Of a stretch of 34,205 nt of DNA, positions 15,273 through 23,620 are shown piece by piece. The stretch comes from an uncultured Methanomicrobiales archaeon (GTDB lineage: Archaea; Thermoplasmatota; Thermoplasmata; Methanomassiliicoccales; Methanomethylophilaceae). How positions within the stretch are numbered: the stretch's first letter is position 1; each line of letters begins with the position of its first letter. Below the pieces are notes generated by a model. It ran no database searches and was not told the origin of the DNA. It was given only the letters and a program-made list of their open reading frames with translations. The stretch spans positions 1 through 34,205 of the forward strand of contig CALAVG010000064.1 in assembly GCA_937892275.1 (NCBI GenBank). Reading direction: 5' to 3'. The position numbers and the translations under genes are program-made.

Positions 15273-15286
15273 GGGGCCGGAGCCCC
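15273..15286 (-). terminator. Hairpin after the M18 aminopeptidase gene
   Basis: GGGGC (15273-15277) and GCCCC (15282-15286) form a 5-bp GC stem with a 4-nt loop, just beyond the M18 stop codon. On the minus strand it is followed by a short pyrimidine stretch rather than a long T-run. Confidence 0.45.
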
Positions 15287-15300
15287 TTTGAATCGTTTGC

Positions 15301-16716
15301 TCAGAACTCCTTAGGGAGCTTGCTGTTGTACACTGCGTAGATCGCCTTGTACAGCATGTACTCGTCAGCCTTTGCGACGACTTCGACGGGTGCGTGCATC
15401 GACAGAACAGGGACACCGATATCGATGGTGTCGATGTTGTTGAGCGAGATGTAGGATGCGATGGTTCCTCCGCCTCCGACATCGATCTTTCCGAGCTCGG
15501 CCATCTGCCAGGTGACATCGGCCTCCCTGAAGATCCTCTGGACGAAGTTCACGACCTCTGCGGATGCATCGTTGGTGCTGTACTTTCCTCCTGCTCCGTC
15601 GTACTTGGCGAGGATGGGCCCGTAGTTCATGAACGCACAGTTATTCCTCTCGAAGACCTCGGGCCATGCGGGATCGAATCCTGCTCCGACGTCAGCGGAG
15701 AGACAGAACGAGTTCCTGAGAACATGCCTGACCTCGCATCCCTCTGCCTGCGCCAGGTCCTCCACGAAGTCCCTGAAGAAGTAGGATGCCATTCCGGTCG
15801 GACCGTCGGATCCTGTCTCCTCCTTGTCGGCGAAAATCGTCATCGTGGTGTACTCAGGATTCTTGGTGTCCAGCTCTGCCAAGAACTCTGCGTATGCGCA
15901 TGAGCTGTCATCCTGTCCGTATCCGGCGATGAGGGATCTGTCGAATCCAAGATCCCTTGCCTTGAATGCGGGAACGGCACAGAGTTCTGCGGACTCGAAG
16001 TCGCCCTCTGTGATTCCGTACTTCTCGTTGAGGATCTGCATGATGGCGAGCTTGCACTTCTGTGCGACCTTCTCGTCGTCGTAGGGCCAGGATCCGATCA
16101 GGAGGTTGAGCTGCTCTCCCTCGACCACTTTGGAAGCGGTCTTCTGCATCTGGTCCCTTGCCAGGTGGACCAGCAGGTCCGTGATTATGAATGAGGGATC
16201 GGATTCGTCCTCTCCGACGTTGATCGTGACCTTGGTTCCGTCCTTGAGTATGACGACTCCGCGGATGGACATCGGAACGGTGGTCCACTGATACTTCTTG
16301 ATGCCTCCGTAGTAGTGGGTCTTGAAGTAGACCATCTCGCCCTCTTCGAAGAGCGGGTGGGGCTTGAAATCGAGCCTGGGGCTGTCCAGGTGGGCGACCG
16401 ATACACGGATTCCCTCGGAAACGGGCTTCTTACCCTTAGTGCACATGATAAGGTCCTTGCCACGGTTGTTCAGATAGAACTTGTCTCCGGCCTTGTACTT
16501 CTTCCCGGGCACGTACTCGGTGTACTTGTGCTTCTTGAGGATCGGGATGGCGTACTCCACGGCTTCGCGCTCGGTCTTGTTCGCGAGGAACTTTTTGTAT
16601 CCTTCGCAGAACTTGTTCGCCTCATCGAGGAACTTTGCATCCTTCGCTCCGATGCTCTTGGGATTCGAAAGTAATTCTTCGGACAGTTTCTGTCCTTTGG
16701 ACTTCTTCTCTGCCAT
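15301..16716 (-). CDS. M18-family metalloaminopeptidase (aspartyl aminopeptidase type)
   Basis: A 471-residue cytoplasmic two-zinc peptidase that removes N-terminal acidic or other residues from peptides, usually as a large tetrahedral dodecamer. Family landmarks run in order: VSVAHLDSPRLDFK (zinc His and Asp), YGGIKKYQW, GQDDSSCAY, FADKEETGSDG (catalytic and zinc Glu), CLSADV, and SMHAPVEV near the C-terminus with the last zinc His. The order and length match M18, close to the bacterial ApeA group. TATA-like TTAATAATC (about 16736-16744, minus strand) is 20-28 nt before the ATG. It has no partner gene in an operon here; peptide turnover downstream of proteasome and Lon is the likely role. 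Confidence 0.95.
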   Translation of the reverse strand: MAEKKSKGQKLSEELLSNPKSIGAKDAKFLDEANKFCEGYKKFLANKTEREAVEYAIPILKKHKYTEYVPGKKYKAGDKFYLNNRGKDLIMCTKGKKPVSEGIRVSVAHLDSPRLDFKPHPLFEEGEMVYFKTHYYGGIKKYQWTTVPMSIRGVVILKDGTKVTINVGEDESDPSFIITDLLVHLARDQMQKTASKVVEGEQLNLLIGSWPYDDEKVAQKCKLAIMQILNEKYGITEGDFESAELCAVPAFKARDLGFDRSLIAGYGQDDSSCAYAEFLAELDTKNPEYTTMTIFADKEETGSDGPTGMASYFFRDFVEDLAQAEGCEVRHVLRNSFCLSADVGAGFDPAWPEVFERNNCAFMNYGPILAKYDGAGGKYSTNDASAEVVNFVQRIFREADVTWQMAELGKIDVGGGGTIASYISLNNIDTIDIGVPVLSMHAPVEVVAKADEYMLYKAIYAVYNSKLPKEF

Positions 16717-16789
16717 GTTCCGCTTATCTTAGAACCGATTATTAAGAGATTTGCAGAGAGTATCGGAATTATCGCATAGTATAGGGAGA

Positions 16790-16812
16790 ATCTGCCGGCG
16801 ATACCGGCAGAT
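16790..16812 (-). terminator. Strong hairpin between the M18 and phosphorylase genes
   Basis: ATCTGCCGG (16790-16798) pairs perfectly with CCGGCAGAT (16804-16812) around a 5-nt loop. It lies 21 nt past the phosphorylase stop and is followed on the minus strand by TCTCCCTATACT, so it probably ends that transcript. Confidence 0.5.
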
Positions 16813-16833
16813 GATTTGATTGGAAGAAGTTGA

Positions 16834-17625
16834 TCAGTGGATGTGATCCAGTGCACCACAGCCCTCAGCGGCCTTGATGCATTCGGAACAGCCGTTTCCG
16901 GAGATCTTGGGGAGTCCGGCCTCCAGGAGCCTGAGGACCTTGTCGAGGCATGATGCCATGGTCTTCTTGACCATATCGATGTCCACGGCCTCCTCCTTCC
17001 ACGCATCGTAGTCGGTGATGGTGGCGAGACTGCAGTAGCACATTCCGAGCTCCCTTGCCAGCTGGCATTCGGGAACGACTGTCATACCGATGATGTCGCC
17101 GAACTGCCTGAACATCCTGCTCTCCGCCCTGGTCGAGAACCTGGGTCCCTCGATGCAGACGTATGTTCCGCCCCTGTGATACTTGATACCGAGCTTCTTT
17201 GCGGTCTCGGCGAAGACCCCGTTGAGGTATTCACAGAATGGATCGGGTATGGCGATATGGGTGATCGAATCGTCGAAGTAGGTGTAGTCGCGCTTCTTGG
17301 TGAAATCGACGAACTGGTCGACGATAACGAGGTCACCGGATGCGAACTTCCTCTGAAGGGATCCGACCGCACATGCTGAGATGACATACTTGCATCCGAG
17401 CTGCTTCAGGGCGTACATATTGGCCTTGTAAGGGACGGACGAAGGTGGGTAGGGTATCGTAGTCCCGTGACGGTGGAGGAACGCGACCTCCACACCAGCG
17501 ATCTTACCTATAAGGATCTCATCCGACGGTTTCCCGTAGGGGGTATCTGGGTAGACCTTGTCTATCAGTTCGAATGTATCAGGATTATAGATTCCCGTTC
17601 CGCCTATGACCGCTATCTCAGGCAT
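16834..17625 (-). CDS. 5'-methylthioadenosine/methylthioinosine phosphorylase
   Basis: A 263-residue PNP-family enzyme that splits MTA (or, in methanogens, often MTI after deamination) with phosphate, recycling the by-product of polyamine and SAM chemistry. Visible motifs: IGGTGIYNP at the N-terminus (phosphate loop), FLHRHGTTIPYPPSSVPYKA, SACAVGSL, VCIEGPRFSTRAESRMFRQF and GMTVVPECQLARELGMCY, all in the MTAP order. The C-terminal tail has three Cys (CSEC, GCG), also known in thermostable MTAPs as disulfide formers but not proof of it. TATA-like CATAAATATG at 17646-17655 is at leaderless spacing, separating it from the his operon. MTA versus MTI specificity cannot be settled by eye. Confidence 0.9.
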   Translation of the reverse strand: MPEIAVIGGTGIYNPDTFELIDKVYPDTPYGKPSDEILIGKIAGVEVAFLHRHGTTIPYPPSSVPYKANMYALKQLGCKYVISACAVGSLQRKFASGDLVIVDQFVDFTKKRDYTYFDDSITHIAIPDPFCEYLNGVFAETAKKLGIKYHRGGTYVCIEGPRFSTRAESRMFRQFGDIIGMTVVPECQLARELGMCYCSLATITDYDAWKEEAVDIDMVKKTMASCLDKVLRLLEAGLPKISGNGCSECIKAAEGCGALDHIH

Positions 17626-17645
17626 AATGACTCATCCTCATTCTC

Positions 17646-17655
17646 ATATTTATGA
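17646..17655 (-). promoter_or_regulatory. TATA box for the MTA phosphorylase gene
   Basis: CATAAATATG on the minus strand, centred about 26 nt from the ATG at 17625, just beyond the end of the his operon. Confidence 0.45.
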
Positions 17656-17681
17656 TGATTGAGAGTTGGAATGCTGGCACA

Positions 17682-18332
17682 TCAGAGTTTCTTGGTCATC
17701 TCGTACGGTGTCACGTGGAGTGCCTTGTCGGCCTCCTCCTTGGTCAGTCCGGCTCCGAGGGCCACGATCATGGCCTCCTCTTCATTCATGAGGTTCTCTG
17801 GCTGGTGGGTATCCGAATCGATGACCATCATCGCTCCGACCTCCCTGGCCATGTTGACCACGTGACCGTTGGTGATGTTGTGGCCTGCACGTCCGGTGAC
17901 CTCCAGGATGACATCGTTGTCCTTGGCCAGCTGAGCCTCTTCCAATGTGATGAAACCGGGATGGGCCAGGATATCGATCTCAGGGTTCTCCACAGATGCA
18001 CGGTTGGTTCCGGGCATCACGGGTTCAGTGACGGTCTCACCGTGCACGACGATCCACTCCGCTCCGAACTTCCTTGCCATCTTCGCGACCTTGTCGATCT
18101 GTCTCGGAGGGACGTGAGTGATCTCCACTCCGGGGAGGACCTTGATGTAATCCTCGCAGAGGTCGATGGCCTTCACCATGTTGGTGACGACCCATTCCAC
18201 ATTGGTCATGTCGACGTGATCCGTGATTGCGATAAGGTCGTGGCCCTTGTACATGGCCCTGCGGACCAGTTCCGCCGGGATCAGTTCACCGTCGCTGTAG
18301 ACGGTGTGAGTGTGAAGATCTGCTCTGCTCAT
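17682..18332 (-). CDS. PHP-domain phosphoesterase, probable histidinol-phosphatase
   Basis: A 216-residue PHP-fold metal hydrolase. The metal-binding residues are visible: ADLHTHTVYSDG (residues 4-15), AITDHVD (about 35-41), LPGVEITHV with the Glu, VVHGET, ILAHPG and IDSDTH near the C-terminus. Its ATG overlaps the hisIE stop as ATGA, so it is the fourth gene of a tight his operon. Histidine synthesis needs a histidinol-phosphate phosphatase, and PHP proteins fill that step in several bacteria and are widely annotated so in archaea; here that role is inferred from position. It could instead be a general PHP phosphatase. An upstream extension of the frame runs inside hisIE and is rejected. Confidence 0.83.
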   Translation of the reverse strand: MSRADLHTHTVYSDGELIPAELVRRAMYKGHDLIAITDHVDMTNVEWVVTNMVKAIDLCEDYIKVLPGVEITHVPPRQIDKVAKMARKFGAEWIVVHGETVTEPVMPGTNRASVENPEIDILAHPGFITLEEAQLAKDNDVILEVTGRAGHNITNGHVVNMAREVGAMMVIDSDTHQPENLMNEEEAMIVALGAGLTKEEADKALHVTPYEMTKKL

Positions 18333-18931
18333 TCTGCTCTCTCCTTCAGCTTCTTGTAGACCTCGGACATCGGGAGTCCTGTCTTCTCGATCGCCACCAT
18401 CGTGTGGTAGATCAGGTCGGCCAGTTCCCAGGCCATCTCGTCCTTGTCCTTGTCCTTTATCGCCAGGGCGAACTCCCCGGCCTCCTCGATGACCTTCTTG
18501 CACATGCGTGTCTCGTCGTTGAAGAGCTTGCATGTGTAGCTCTCGTCGGAAGGGTTGGCGTGCCTGTCCTCGATCACGCGTTTGAGATCTGGGAGGATCG
18601 CCATAGTCTCCTCGGTATCGCCGTAGATCACCTCATCGAAACATGAGGGCTTCCCGAGATGGCATGCGACACCTGTCTGCTCCACCCTTACCAGGAGGGT
18701 GTCTCCGTCGCAGTCGGACTGGATGGACTTGATCTTCTGCACATGGCCGGATTCCTCTCCCTTCTTCCACATCTTCTGTCTGCTCCTGGACCAGAAATGG
18801 GTGTATCCTGTGGACTTCATGAGCTCCACCGCTTCGGCATTCGACCACGCGACCATCAGAACCTCGTTGGTGATCCAATCCTGGACCACGACGGGGATCA
18901 GTCCTTTGTCATCGTATTTGAGTTCGGTCAT
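18329..18931 (-). CDS. hisIE: Bifunctional PR-AMP cyclohydrolase / PR-ATP pyrophosphatase
   Basis: A 200-residue fusion carrying out steps 2 and 3 of histidine synthesis. The N-terminal HisI half has WSNAEAVELM, HFWSRSRQKMWKKGE and SGH, the DCDGDTLLVRVEQTG strand and a zinc ligand set (C in DCDGD, then GVACHLG and SCF). The C-terminal HisE half (from about residue 110) has the MazG-like helices KKVIEEAGEFALAIKD and WELADLIYHTMVA with conserved acidic residues. It starts with ATG overlapping the hisF stop (ATGA) and ends overlapping the PHP start the same way, so translation is probably coupled across three genes. Confidence 0.95.
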   Translation of the reverse strand: MTELKYDDKGLIPVVVQDWITNEVLMVAWSNAEAVELMKSTGYTHFWSRSRQKMWKKGEESGHVQKIKSIQSDCDGDTLLVRVEQTGVACHLGKPSCFDEVIYGDTEETMAILPDLKRVIEDRHANPSDESYTCKLFNDETRMCKKVIEEAGEFALAIKDKDKDEMAWELADLIYHTMVAIEKTGLPMSEVYKKLKERAE

Positions 18932-19680
18932 CTTACGCACACTCCGTTGTCCCTGAGGTATTCCTTTACCTCGCCCACGGTGTATTCCTTGTAATGGAAG
19001 ATTGATGCTGCCAATGCAGCTGACGCATTGGTCTGCTGGAAGACCTCCAGGATGTGCTCCTTGGAACCGCATCCTCCGGAGGCTATGACTGGAATGGAAA
19101 CAGCATCGGAGATCAGGGAGGTGGGCTTGATGTCGTAACCGTTCTTCACGCCGTCCGCGTCCATCGATGTGAACAGGATCTCCCCTGCTCCCAGCTCCTC
19201 CACCTCCTTGGCCCATTCTATGGCATCTATGCCTGTGAACCTGGTGCCTCCGTGGGTAACGACCTCGTAGTGGTCGTCCTTCCATTTACCGTCTATCGCG
19301 ACGACTATGCACTGGCATCCGAATGCGTTGGAGCACTCGGTGATGATGTCGGGATTCTGGACTGCGGCAGAGTTGATCGATACCTTGTCCGCTCCCGCGT
19401 TGAGCGTATTCCTGACGTCCTGGACGGATCTTATACCGCCTCCGACGCAAAGCGGGATGTTGAGTCCCTCCGCGGTCTTGTTGACCACGTCGAGCAAAGT
19501 GGCCCTCTCCTCCTGTGATGCGGAGATATCCAGGAACGTTATCTCGTCCGCGCCCTGACCCTCGTAGTCGATGGCCATCGTCGGCGGGTCTCCGACCTCC
19601 TTGATATTCTGGAAGTTGACCCCTTTCACGACCATTCCGCCCCTCATGTCGAGGCAGGGTATGATTCTCTTGGTCAGCAT
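18928..19680 (-). CDS. hisF: Imidazole glycerol phosphate synthase, cyclase subunit
   Basis: A 250-residue TIM barrel that, with the glutaminase HisH, makes IGP and AICAR from PRFAR. Catalytic Asp residues are in IPCLDMRGG (near residue 11) and VVAIDGKW (about 130); phosphate loops are VGGGIRS and ASGGCGS. Normal family length. It begins 4 nt after the hisB stop and overlaps hisIE by 4 nt. hisH and hisA are not in this window, so the pathway is split around the chromosome. Confidence 0.97.
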   Translation of the reverse strand: MLTKRIIPCLDMRGGMVVKGVNFQNIKEVGDPPTMAIDYEGQGADEITFLDISASQEERATLLDVVNKTAEGLNIPLCVGGGIRSVQDVRNTLNAGADKVSINSAAVQNPDIITECSNAFGCQCIVVAIDGKWKDDHYEVVTHGGTRFTGIDAIEWAKEVEELGAGEILFTSMDADGVKNGYDIKPTSLISDAVSIPVIASGGCGSKEHILEVFQQTNASAALAASIFHYKEYTVGEVKEYLRDNGVCVR

Positions 19681-19684
19681 AGGA

Positions 19685-20233
19685 TCACTCGATCTTCACT
19701 GCGCCCTTGTTGCTCAGTGTCTGCTTCCTCACCACTACAGCATCCTTGAGGGCCTTACCCATGGACTTGAATCCGGCCTCTATGATGTGGTGCTCGTCGA
19801 ATCCGCGGATCACCAATATGTGCAGGGTTATACCGGCGGTCATCGCGAAACTCCTGAAGAAGTGGGTGTACAGGGGATCGGGACAGTCCGCTTCGCAATA
19901 CGGCCTGTCGACGAGATCCAATGATGTCATGACCATGGCGTCGTCCATGACGACTGTGGCGGTTGCCATCCTCTCGATCGGCTTGTCGCCGAGAGCGTCC
20001 CTGAGGGCCTTTCCCAATGTGATAGCGACATCCTCTATCAGGTGGTGGTCGTTGTCCCCTTTCGCTGTCATCTTGATGTCGAAGTCCGCATACTTTGCGA
20101 GCGTCTCGACCATGTGCTTGAGGAACTGGAGATCGCAATCGACCTCGAACTTTCCCTTGCCATCCAGATTGAGCTCCACGGTGACGGATGTCTCCCTGGT
20201 CTCGCGCTTTATCTTAGCAACCCTGCTTGCCAT
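19685..20233 (-). CDS. hisB: Imidazoleglycerol-phosphate dehydratase
   Basis: A 182-residue manganese enzyme that dehydrates IGP to imidazole acetol phosphate. The duplicated fold shows its two metal motifs, NDHHLIEDVAITLGKAL (about 61-77) and EHHIIEAGFKSMGKAL near the C-terminus, plus FLKHMVETLAKYADFD and DLVDRPYCEAD. Monofunctional length, with no phosphatase domain, so the PHP gene at the operon's end is the natural candidate for the next phosphatase step. It is the first gene of hisB-hisF-hisIE-PHP. TATA-like TTATTAAATC at 20259-20268 is positioned for start near the ATG. Confidence 0.97.
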   Translation of the reverse strand: MASRVAKIKRETRETSVTVELNLDGKGKFEVDCDLQFLKHMVETLAKYADFDIKMTAKGDNDHHLIEDVAITLGKALRDALGDKPIERMATATVVMDDAMVMTSLDLVDRPYCEADCPDPLYTHFFRSFAMTAGITLHILVIRGFDEHHIIEAGFKSMGKALKDAVVVRKQTLSNKGAVKIE

Positions 20234-20258
20234 TTCAATCGGTTAGAATATCCCGCAC

Positions 20259-20268
20259 GATTTAATAA
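20259..20268 (-). promoter_or_regulatory. TATA box of the his operon
   Basis: GATTTAATAA on the plus strand (TTATTAAATC as transcribed), about 26-35 nt before the hisB ATG at 20233. Confidence 0.45.
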
Positions 20269-20285
20269 TAATATGCGGAAGAATC

Positions 20286-20313
20286 AAAGAGAAAAGAAAG
20301 ACCCGTGAGGGCC
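20286..20313 (-). terminator. Terminator after lonB
   Basis: On the minus strand a 5-bp stem (20309-20313 with 20300-20304, one G-U pair, loop TCAC) is followed by the T-rich run TTTCTTTTCTCTTTG. It separates lonB from the hisB promoter. Confidence 0.55.
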
Positions 20314-20325
20314 TGTTTCTTAGGA

Positions 20326-22407
20326 TCAGTCCTCGGACTCGACCTCTACCTCGACGGTGACCTCTTCGGGCTCGGCCATCTCCTTGGCAGGTTCCTCGAC
20401 GGTCTCGGAAGGCTCCTCTGCAGGTTTCTCCTCCTGGACCGTGTCCTTCTTGTACCTCTCGGGTACGGGGACCCTCTTGGCGGTGGATTCGCCGGTGGGG
20501 TTCAGCGGGAGCAGTGCGTCGAGGTATTTCTGCTTGGCAGGGCAGTCGACGAATGCGTACTCGAACACATCACGGAGGGTCTCTACGGTGTAGATCTCCA
20601 TCATGTCGTAGTACTTCCTGTCGATCATGACATCCTTCTCGTTCTCCATGGGGATTAATGCCATCTTGATTCCGGAGTTCGCGGCAGCTTCGAGCTTTGC
20701 GGTCACTCCTCCGATGGGCATCACGGTTCCCCTGACGTTCAGGGATCCGGTCATCGCCAGGTCCTGACGGATCGGGATGTTCTCGAGAGCCGAGATGATG
20801 ACCGTAGCCATGGTCACGGAAGCGCTGTCCCCGTCGACACCGTTGTATGCGGCGACGTATTCGAGGTGGATGTCCAGTTCGGACAGGTCCGTGAGCGTGT
20901 ACTTCTTGATGACGGCTGCGATGTTATCCACAGCCTCCTGCGCGATCTTTCCGAGCTGACCGGTGGCGATGATCTTTCCGCCCTTCTTGTTCTGTGCGGG
21001 GGTGACCTCTGCCGCAAGGGGCATGACCATTCCGGACATCTCCGAGGAGTTGCCGTTGGAGAGCACTGCGAGACCATTGATGAGTCCGACCGCCTCTCCC
21101 TTGTTGTGGAAGAGCTGGTATCTCATCATTCCCTCGATCTGCTTGTCCGCGATCTGCTGCTCGAGACTGCGTGCGGTCTCCCTGGCAGCCATCACATGCT
21201 CTGCCGTGACGAGCTTGTCGCCCTTGTTGACCGCCATATCTCCGGAGATACGGATCAGTCCTCCGAGCTCCCTCATCCTGAGTGTGATCTCTCCCTTCTT
21301 TCCGGAACGGCGCTGACCCTCCCTGAGGATCTCTCCGACAGCGTACTTGTCGAATGCGGGGATCTTCTCGTCCTTCTTGACCTCCTGGGCGACGAACCTT
21401 GCGATGTTGAGACGGTTCTCGTCTGTGTCGGGCATGTTGGTCTCCATGAAGACCTCATATCCGTATCCTCTCACCCTTGACCTGAGTGCGGGGTGCATTC
21501 CCTGGATAGCGTCCAGGTTTCCTGCGCAGACGAGTATAAAGTCGCAAGGGACGGGTTCCGATTTGACCAATGCACCGGACGACCTCTCAGACTGACCAGT
21601 GATGGACATCTTCTTCTCCTGCATGGCTGTGAGGATCGCCTGCTGGGATTCCATCCTGAGGAGGTTGATCTCATCGAGATAGAGGACTCCCTTGTTCGCC
21701 TTGTGGATACATCCTGCCTCGATCCTGTCGTGGGAAGGTGTCTCCAATCCTCCGGATTGGAAGGGGTCGTGCCTGACGTCTCCGAGGAGAGCACCGGCGT
21801 GTGTTCCGGTAGCGTCGATGAACGGAGGCAGGTCCCCGGGATCGTGTCCTACGAGTACCTTGGGTACGATTGCGACCTCGTTCCTGGGCTGCATGGGGTT
21901 CCTGAAGAGCAACAGTATGAGGAACACACCCATGAACGCGATGAGCGCCACGGTGTATCCGAAGAATATCGCTCCTCCCAGACCCAATGCCATGAGCAGG
22001 ATGCAGATGTAGATGTAAGCAGAGTTCTTCTGAGTCTTGTGGGCCGCGGCAGCTGCCTTCTGCTCGGCGACGACCGCCTTTCCCTTCCCTGCGGGAAACG
22101 TCCTGATCCTGGGCTCGTTGAAATCCTCGGGGTTGTGATATGCAACGATATCGACCAGGTCCTCCTTGGGAAGATACTCCACCATTGAGTTGGCCAGCAT
22201 GGACTTACCAGTACCGGGCTCTCCGATGAGCATCACATGCCTCTTCTGGGCAGCGGCCTTCCTCATGATGTTGACGGCCCTGTCCTGACCGATGACACGG
22301 TCCGCTATCATCTTAGGGACCTCTATGTCGTCGGTGGTCTTGAATGTCTGTTGATCCACCCATGCCTCTACGGACAAGGTGGACTTCTGCTTGGTTTCTT
22401 CTGTCAT
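20326..22407 (-). CDS. lonB: Membrane-anchored archaeal Lon protease (LonB)
   Basis: An ATP-dependent protease of 693 residues bound to the cytoplasmic face of the membrane, with the proteasome one of the two main proteolytic machines of archaea. Walker A is GEPGTGKS (62-69); two membrane helices at about 130-150 and 152-168 are inserted in the AAA+ domain, as in archaeal LonB; Walker B is VLYLDEINLL. The C-terminal protease domain carries the Ser528-Lys571 dyad (VDGDSAS, GGVTAKLEAA). An acidic, Glu/Pro-rich tail from about residue 640 is longer than I expect for the family. It starts 20 nt after the pseudo-transglutaminase gene stop, with AAAGGAG between, so the two are probably co-transcribed. 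Confidence 0.96.
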   Translation of the reverse strand: MTEETKQKSTLSVEAWVDQQTFKTTDDIEVPKMIADRVIGQDRAVNIMRKAAAQKRHVMLIGEPGTGKSMLANSMVEYLPKEDLVDIVAYHNPEDFNEPRIRTFPAGKGKAVVAEQKAAAAAHKTQKNSAYIYICILLMALGLGGAIFFGYTVALIAFMGVFLILLLFRNPMQPRNEVAIVPKVLVGHDPGDLPPFIDATGTHAGALLGDVRHDPFQSGGLETPSHDRIEAGCIHKANKGVLYLDEINLLRMESQQAILTAMQEKKMSITGQSERSSGALVKSEPVPCDFILVCAGNLDAIQGMHPALRSRVRGYGYEVFMETNMPDTDENRLNIARFVAQEVKKDEKIPAFDKYAVGEILREGQRRSGKKGEITLRMRELGGLIRISGDMAVNKGDKLVTAEHVMAARETARSLEQQIADKQIEGMMRYQLFHNKGEAVGLINGLAVLSNGNSSEMSGMVMPLAAEVTPAQNKKGGKIIATGQLGKIAQEAVDNIAAVIKKYTLTDLSELDIHLEYVAAYNGVDGDSASVTMATVIISALENIPIRQDLAMTGSLNVRGTVMPIGGVTAKLEAAANSGIKMALIPMENEKDVMIDRKYYDMMEIYTVETLRDVFEYAFVDCPAKQKYLDALLPLNPTGESTAKRVPVPERYKKDTVQEEKPAEEPSETVEEPAKEMAEPEEVTVEVEVESED

Positions 22408-22427
22408 TTACCCCGTTTCTCCTTTAA

Positions 22428-23480
22428 TCAGACGACACCTGACCTCACTGCGTAAATCATCGACAATACGATTACTACTCCGATGACCGCTATGAATATC
22501 ATCTCTCCGTACTTATCCCAGAATGGGATCCCTCCCACAGGGACGTACGTGTTTTTCTCCAGTTCAGGAAGCTTGAGCGATACATCGCCCTTGAATTCCA
22601 GATTCGTGAGAAGCGCCGACGACATCGAATACGTCTTACCGTCGTAGGAGACCTCGGTGAGGTATCCTGCGATACCGGTGTCCACAGCGTATGTCGGATC
22701 GACTATGTACCATGATTTCTTAGTCTCGCCGTCCACATCCCCTTCCAGATACACGTAATTCCAGAAGCTGAGATCCTCGTTGGACGCGAGAATGTTGGAT
22801 CCCGATACGGTCAATACCGGGATGTTGTTCTGTTTGCAAATGGCCGTGAAGGCCTGTGCTATACCTGCAGAGGTGCCCTGTTTGTTCACCAGTGCATCGT
22901 ATATGTTGCTGATCTTCCCTTCCTCATCCTTCTTGAAGTTCACACGATCCAGCTGCGACATAATGTCCTTGACCTTGTCCGCATCCGCTGATCCGGATAC
23001 GGAGAAGTCCTTCAGTGCAGTATTCAGCTTCTCAATGGCCTCTGCATCGATGCCTTCGGGCACGGTCAGCGAGAATGTCACGCTCTTAACGACATAGAAT
23101 GATTCGTCATCGACGACGACCGTACCGACCTCATGGGAGACCTCCACATCCTCCACAGGGTAATCCCATATGTAAGGGACTAGGGGATTCGAGAGATACA
23201 GGGCCGTGAGAGCGTTGCGGACCACATCCTCGGCGTATTCCTTCGCTTCATCGGTATCTTTGCAGAGTACCTTCGCTTCTAGTGCAATAACAAACTCCTT
23301 CGTGTCACCATCGTAGGATGTGGCCTTGTTGACCTCCTTGAACACGAGCTTGCTGTTCTCATCAAGCTGCTCGTAGTAGGTGAAGACCTCTGAGTCGAGA
23401 GCATCCGCATCTATTGCTGGTAACATCATGACGGATGCCATAAAGACCAGTGCGACAATTATAGCGGTTTTCGACTCCAT
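22428..23480 (-). CDS. Membrane protein with transglutaminase-like domain lacking Cys and His
   Basis: A 350-residue protein with an N-terminal signal peptide or anchor (AIIVALVFMASVMMLP, 6-21), a large extracytoplasmic region and a C-terminal membrane helix at about 326-346. Residues 190-270 follow the transglutaminase-like pattern NIYDALVNKxxxC-GxAxAF, WNYVYLEG, SWYIVDPTYA, but Ser204 stands at the Cys position (GTSAGIAQAF) and the HAWN position reads SFWN, so only the Asp (D261) of the triad remains. It is probably non-catalytic. The gene lies 20 nt upstream of lonB in the same direction. ATG at 23480 is chosen; ATG at 23492 (MRGTMESK) is an alternative. TATA-like AATAATAAAAA precedes it. 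Confidence 0.7.
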   Translation of the reverse strand: MESKTAIIVALVFMASVMMLPAIDADALDSEVFTYYEQLDENSKLVFKEVNKATSYDGDTKEFVIALEAKVLCKDTDEAKEYAEDVVRNALTALYLSNPLVPYIWDYPVEDVEVSHEVGTVVVDDESFYVVKSVTFSLTVPEGIDAEAIEKLNTALKDFSVSGSADADKVKDIMSQLDRVNFKKDEEGKISNIYDALVNKQGTSAGIAQAFTAICKQNNIPVLTVSGSNILASNEDLSFWNYVYLEGDVDGETKKSWYIVDPTYAVDTGIAGYLTEVSYDGKTYSMSSALLTNLEFKGDVSLKLPELEKNTYVPVGGIPFWDKYGEMIFIAVIGVVIVLSMIYAVRSGVV

Positions 23481-23620
23481 GGTCCCTCGCATAATTCCCT
23501 TCTTTTTATTATTATGGGTTACTCGCTTCGACATTATGCGATTAATCCGTATCAGGATGGTGGCTATCGAGGCCGATATCATGACTTTTGGGCCCTTTCC
23601 TTCTTCATGGCTCTAAGGAC

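Noticed and set aside
17652..18359. 235-codon plus-strand frame opposite the PHP gene, and similar ones at 20866-21480 and 21493-22188 opposite lonB
   Set aside because: All are antisense to well-supported genes, rich in Asp/His/Leu from complementing common codons, with no recognisable motif.
18932..19285. Upstream extension of the hisIE frame into hisF
   Set aside because: It lies wholly inside hisF in another frame; the ATG at 18931 overlaps the hisF stop and gives the normal HisI N-terminus.
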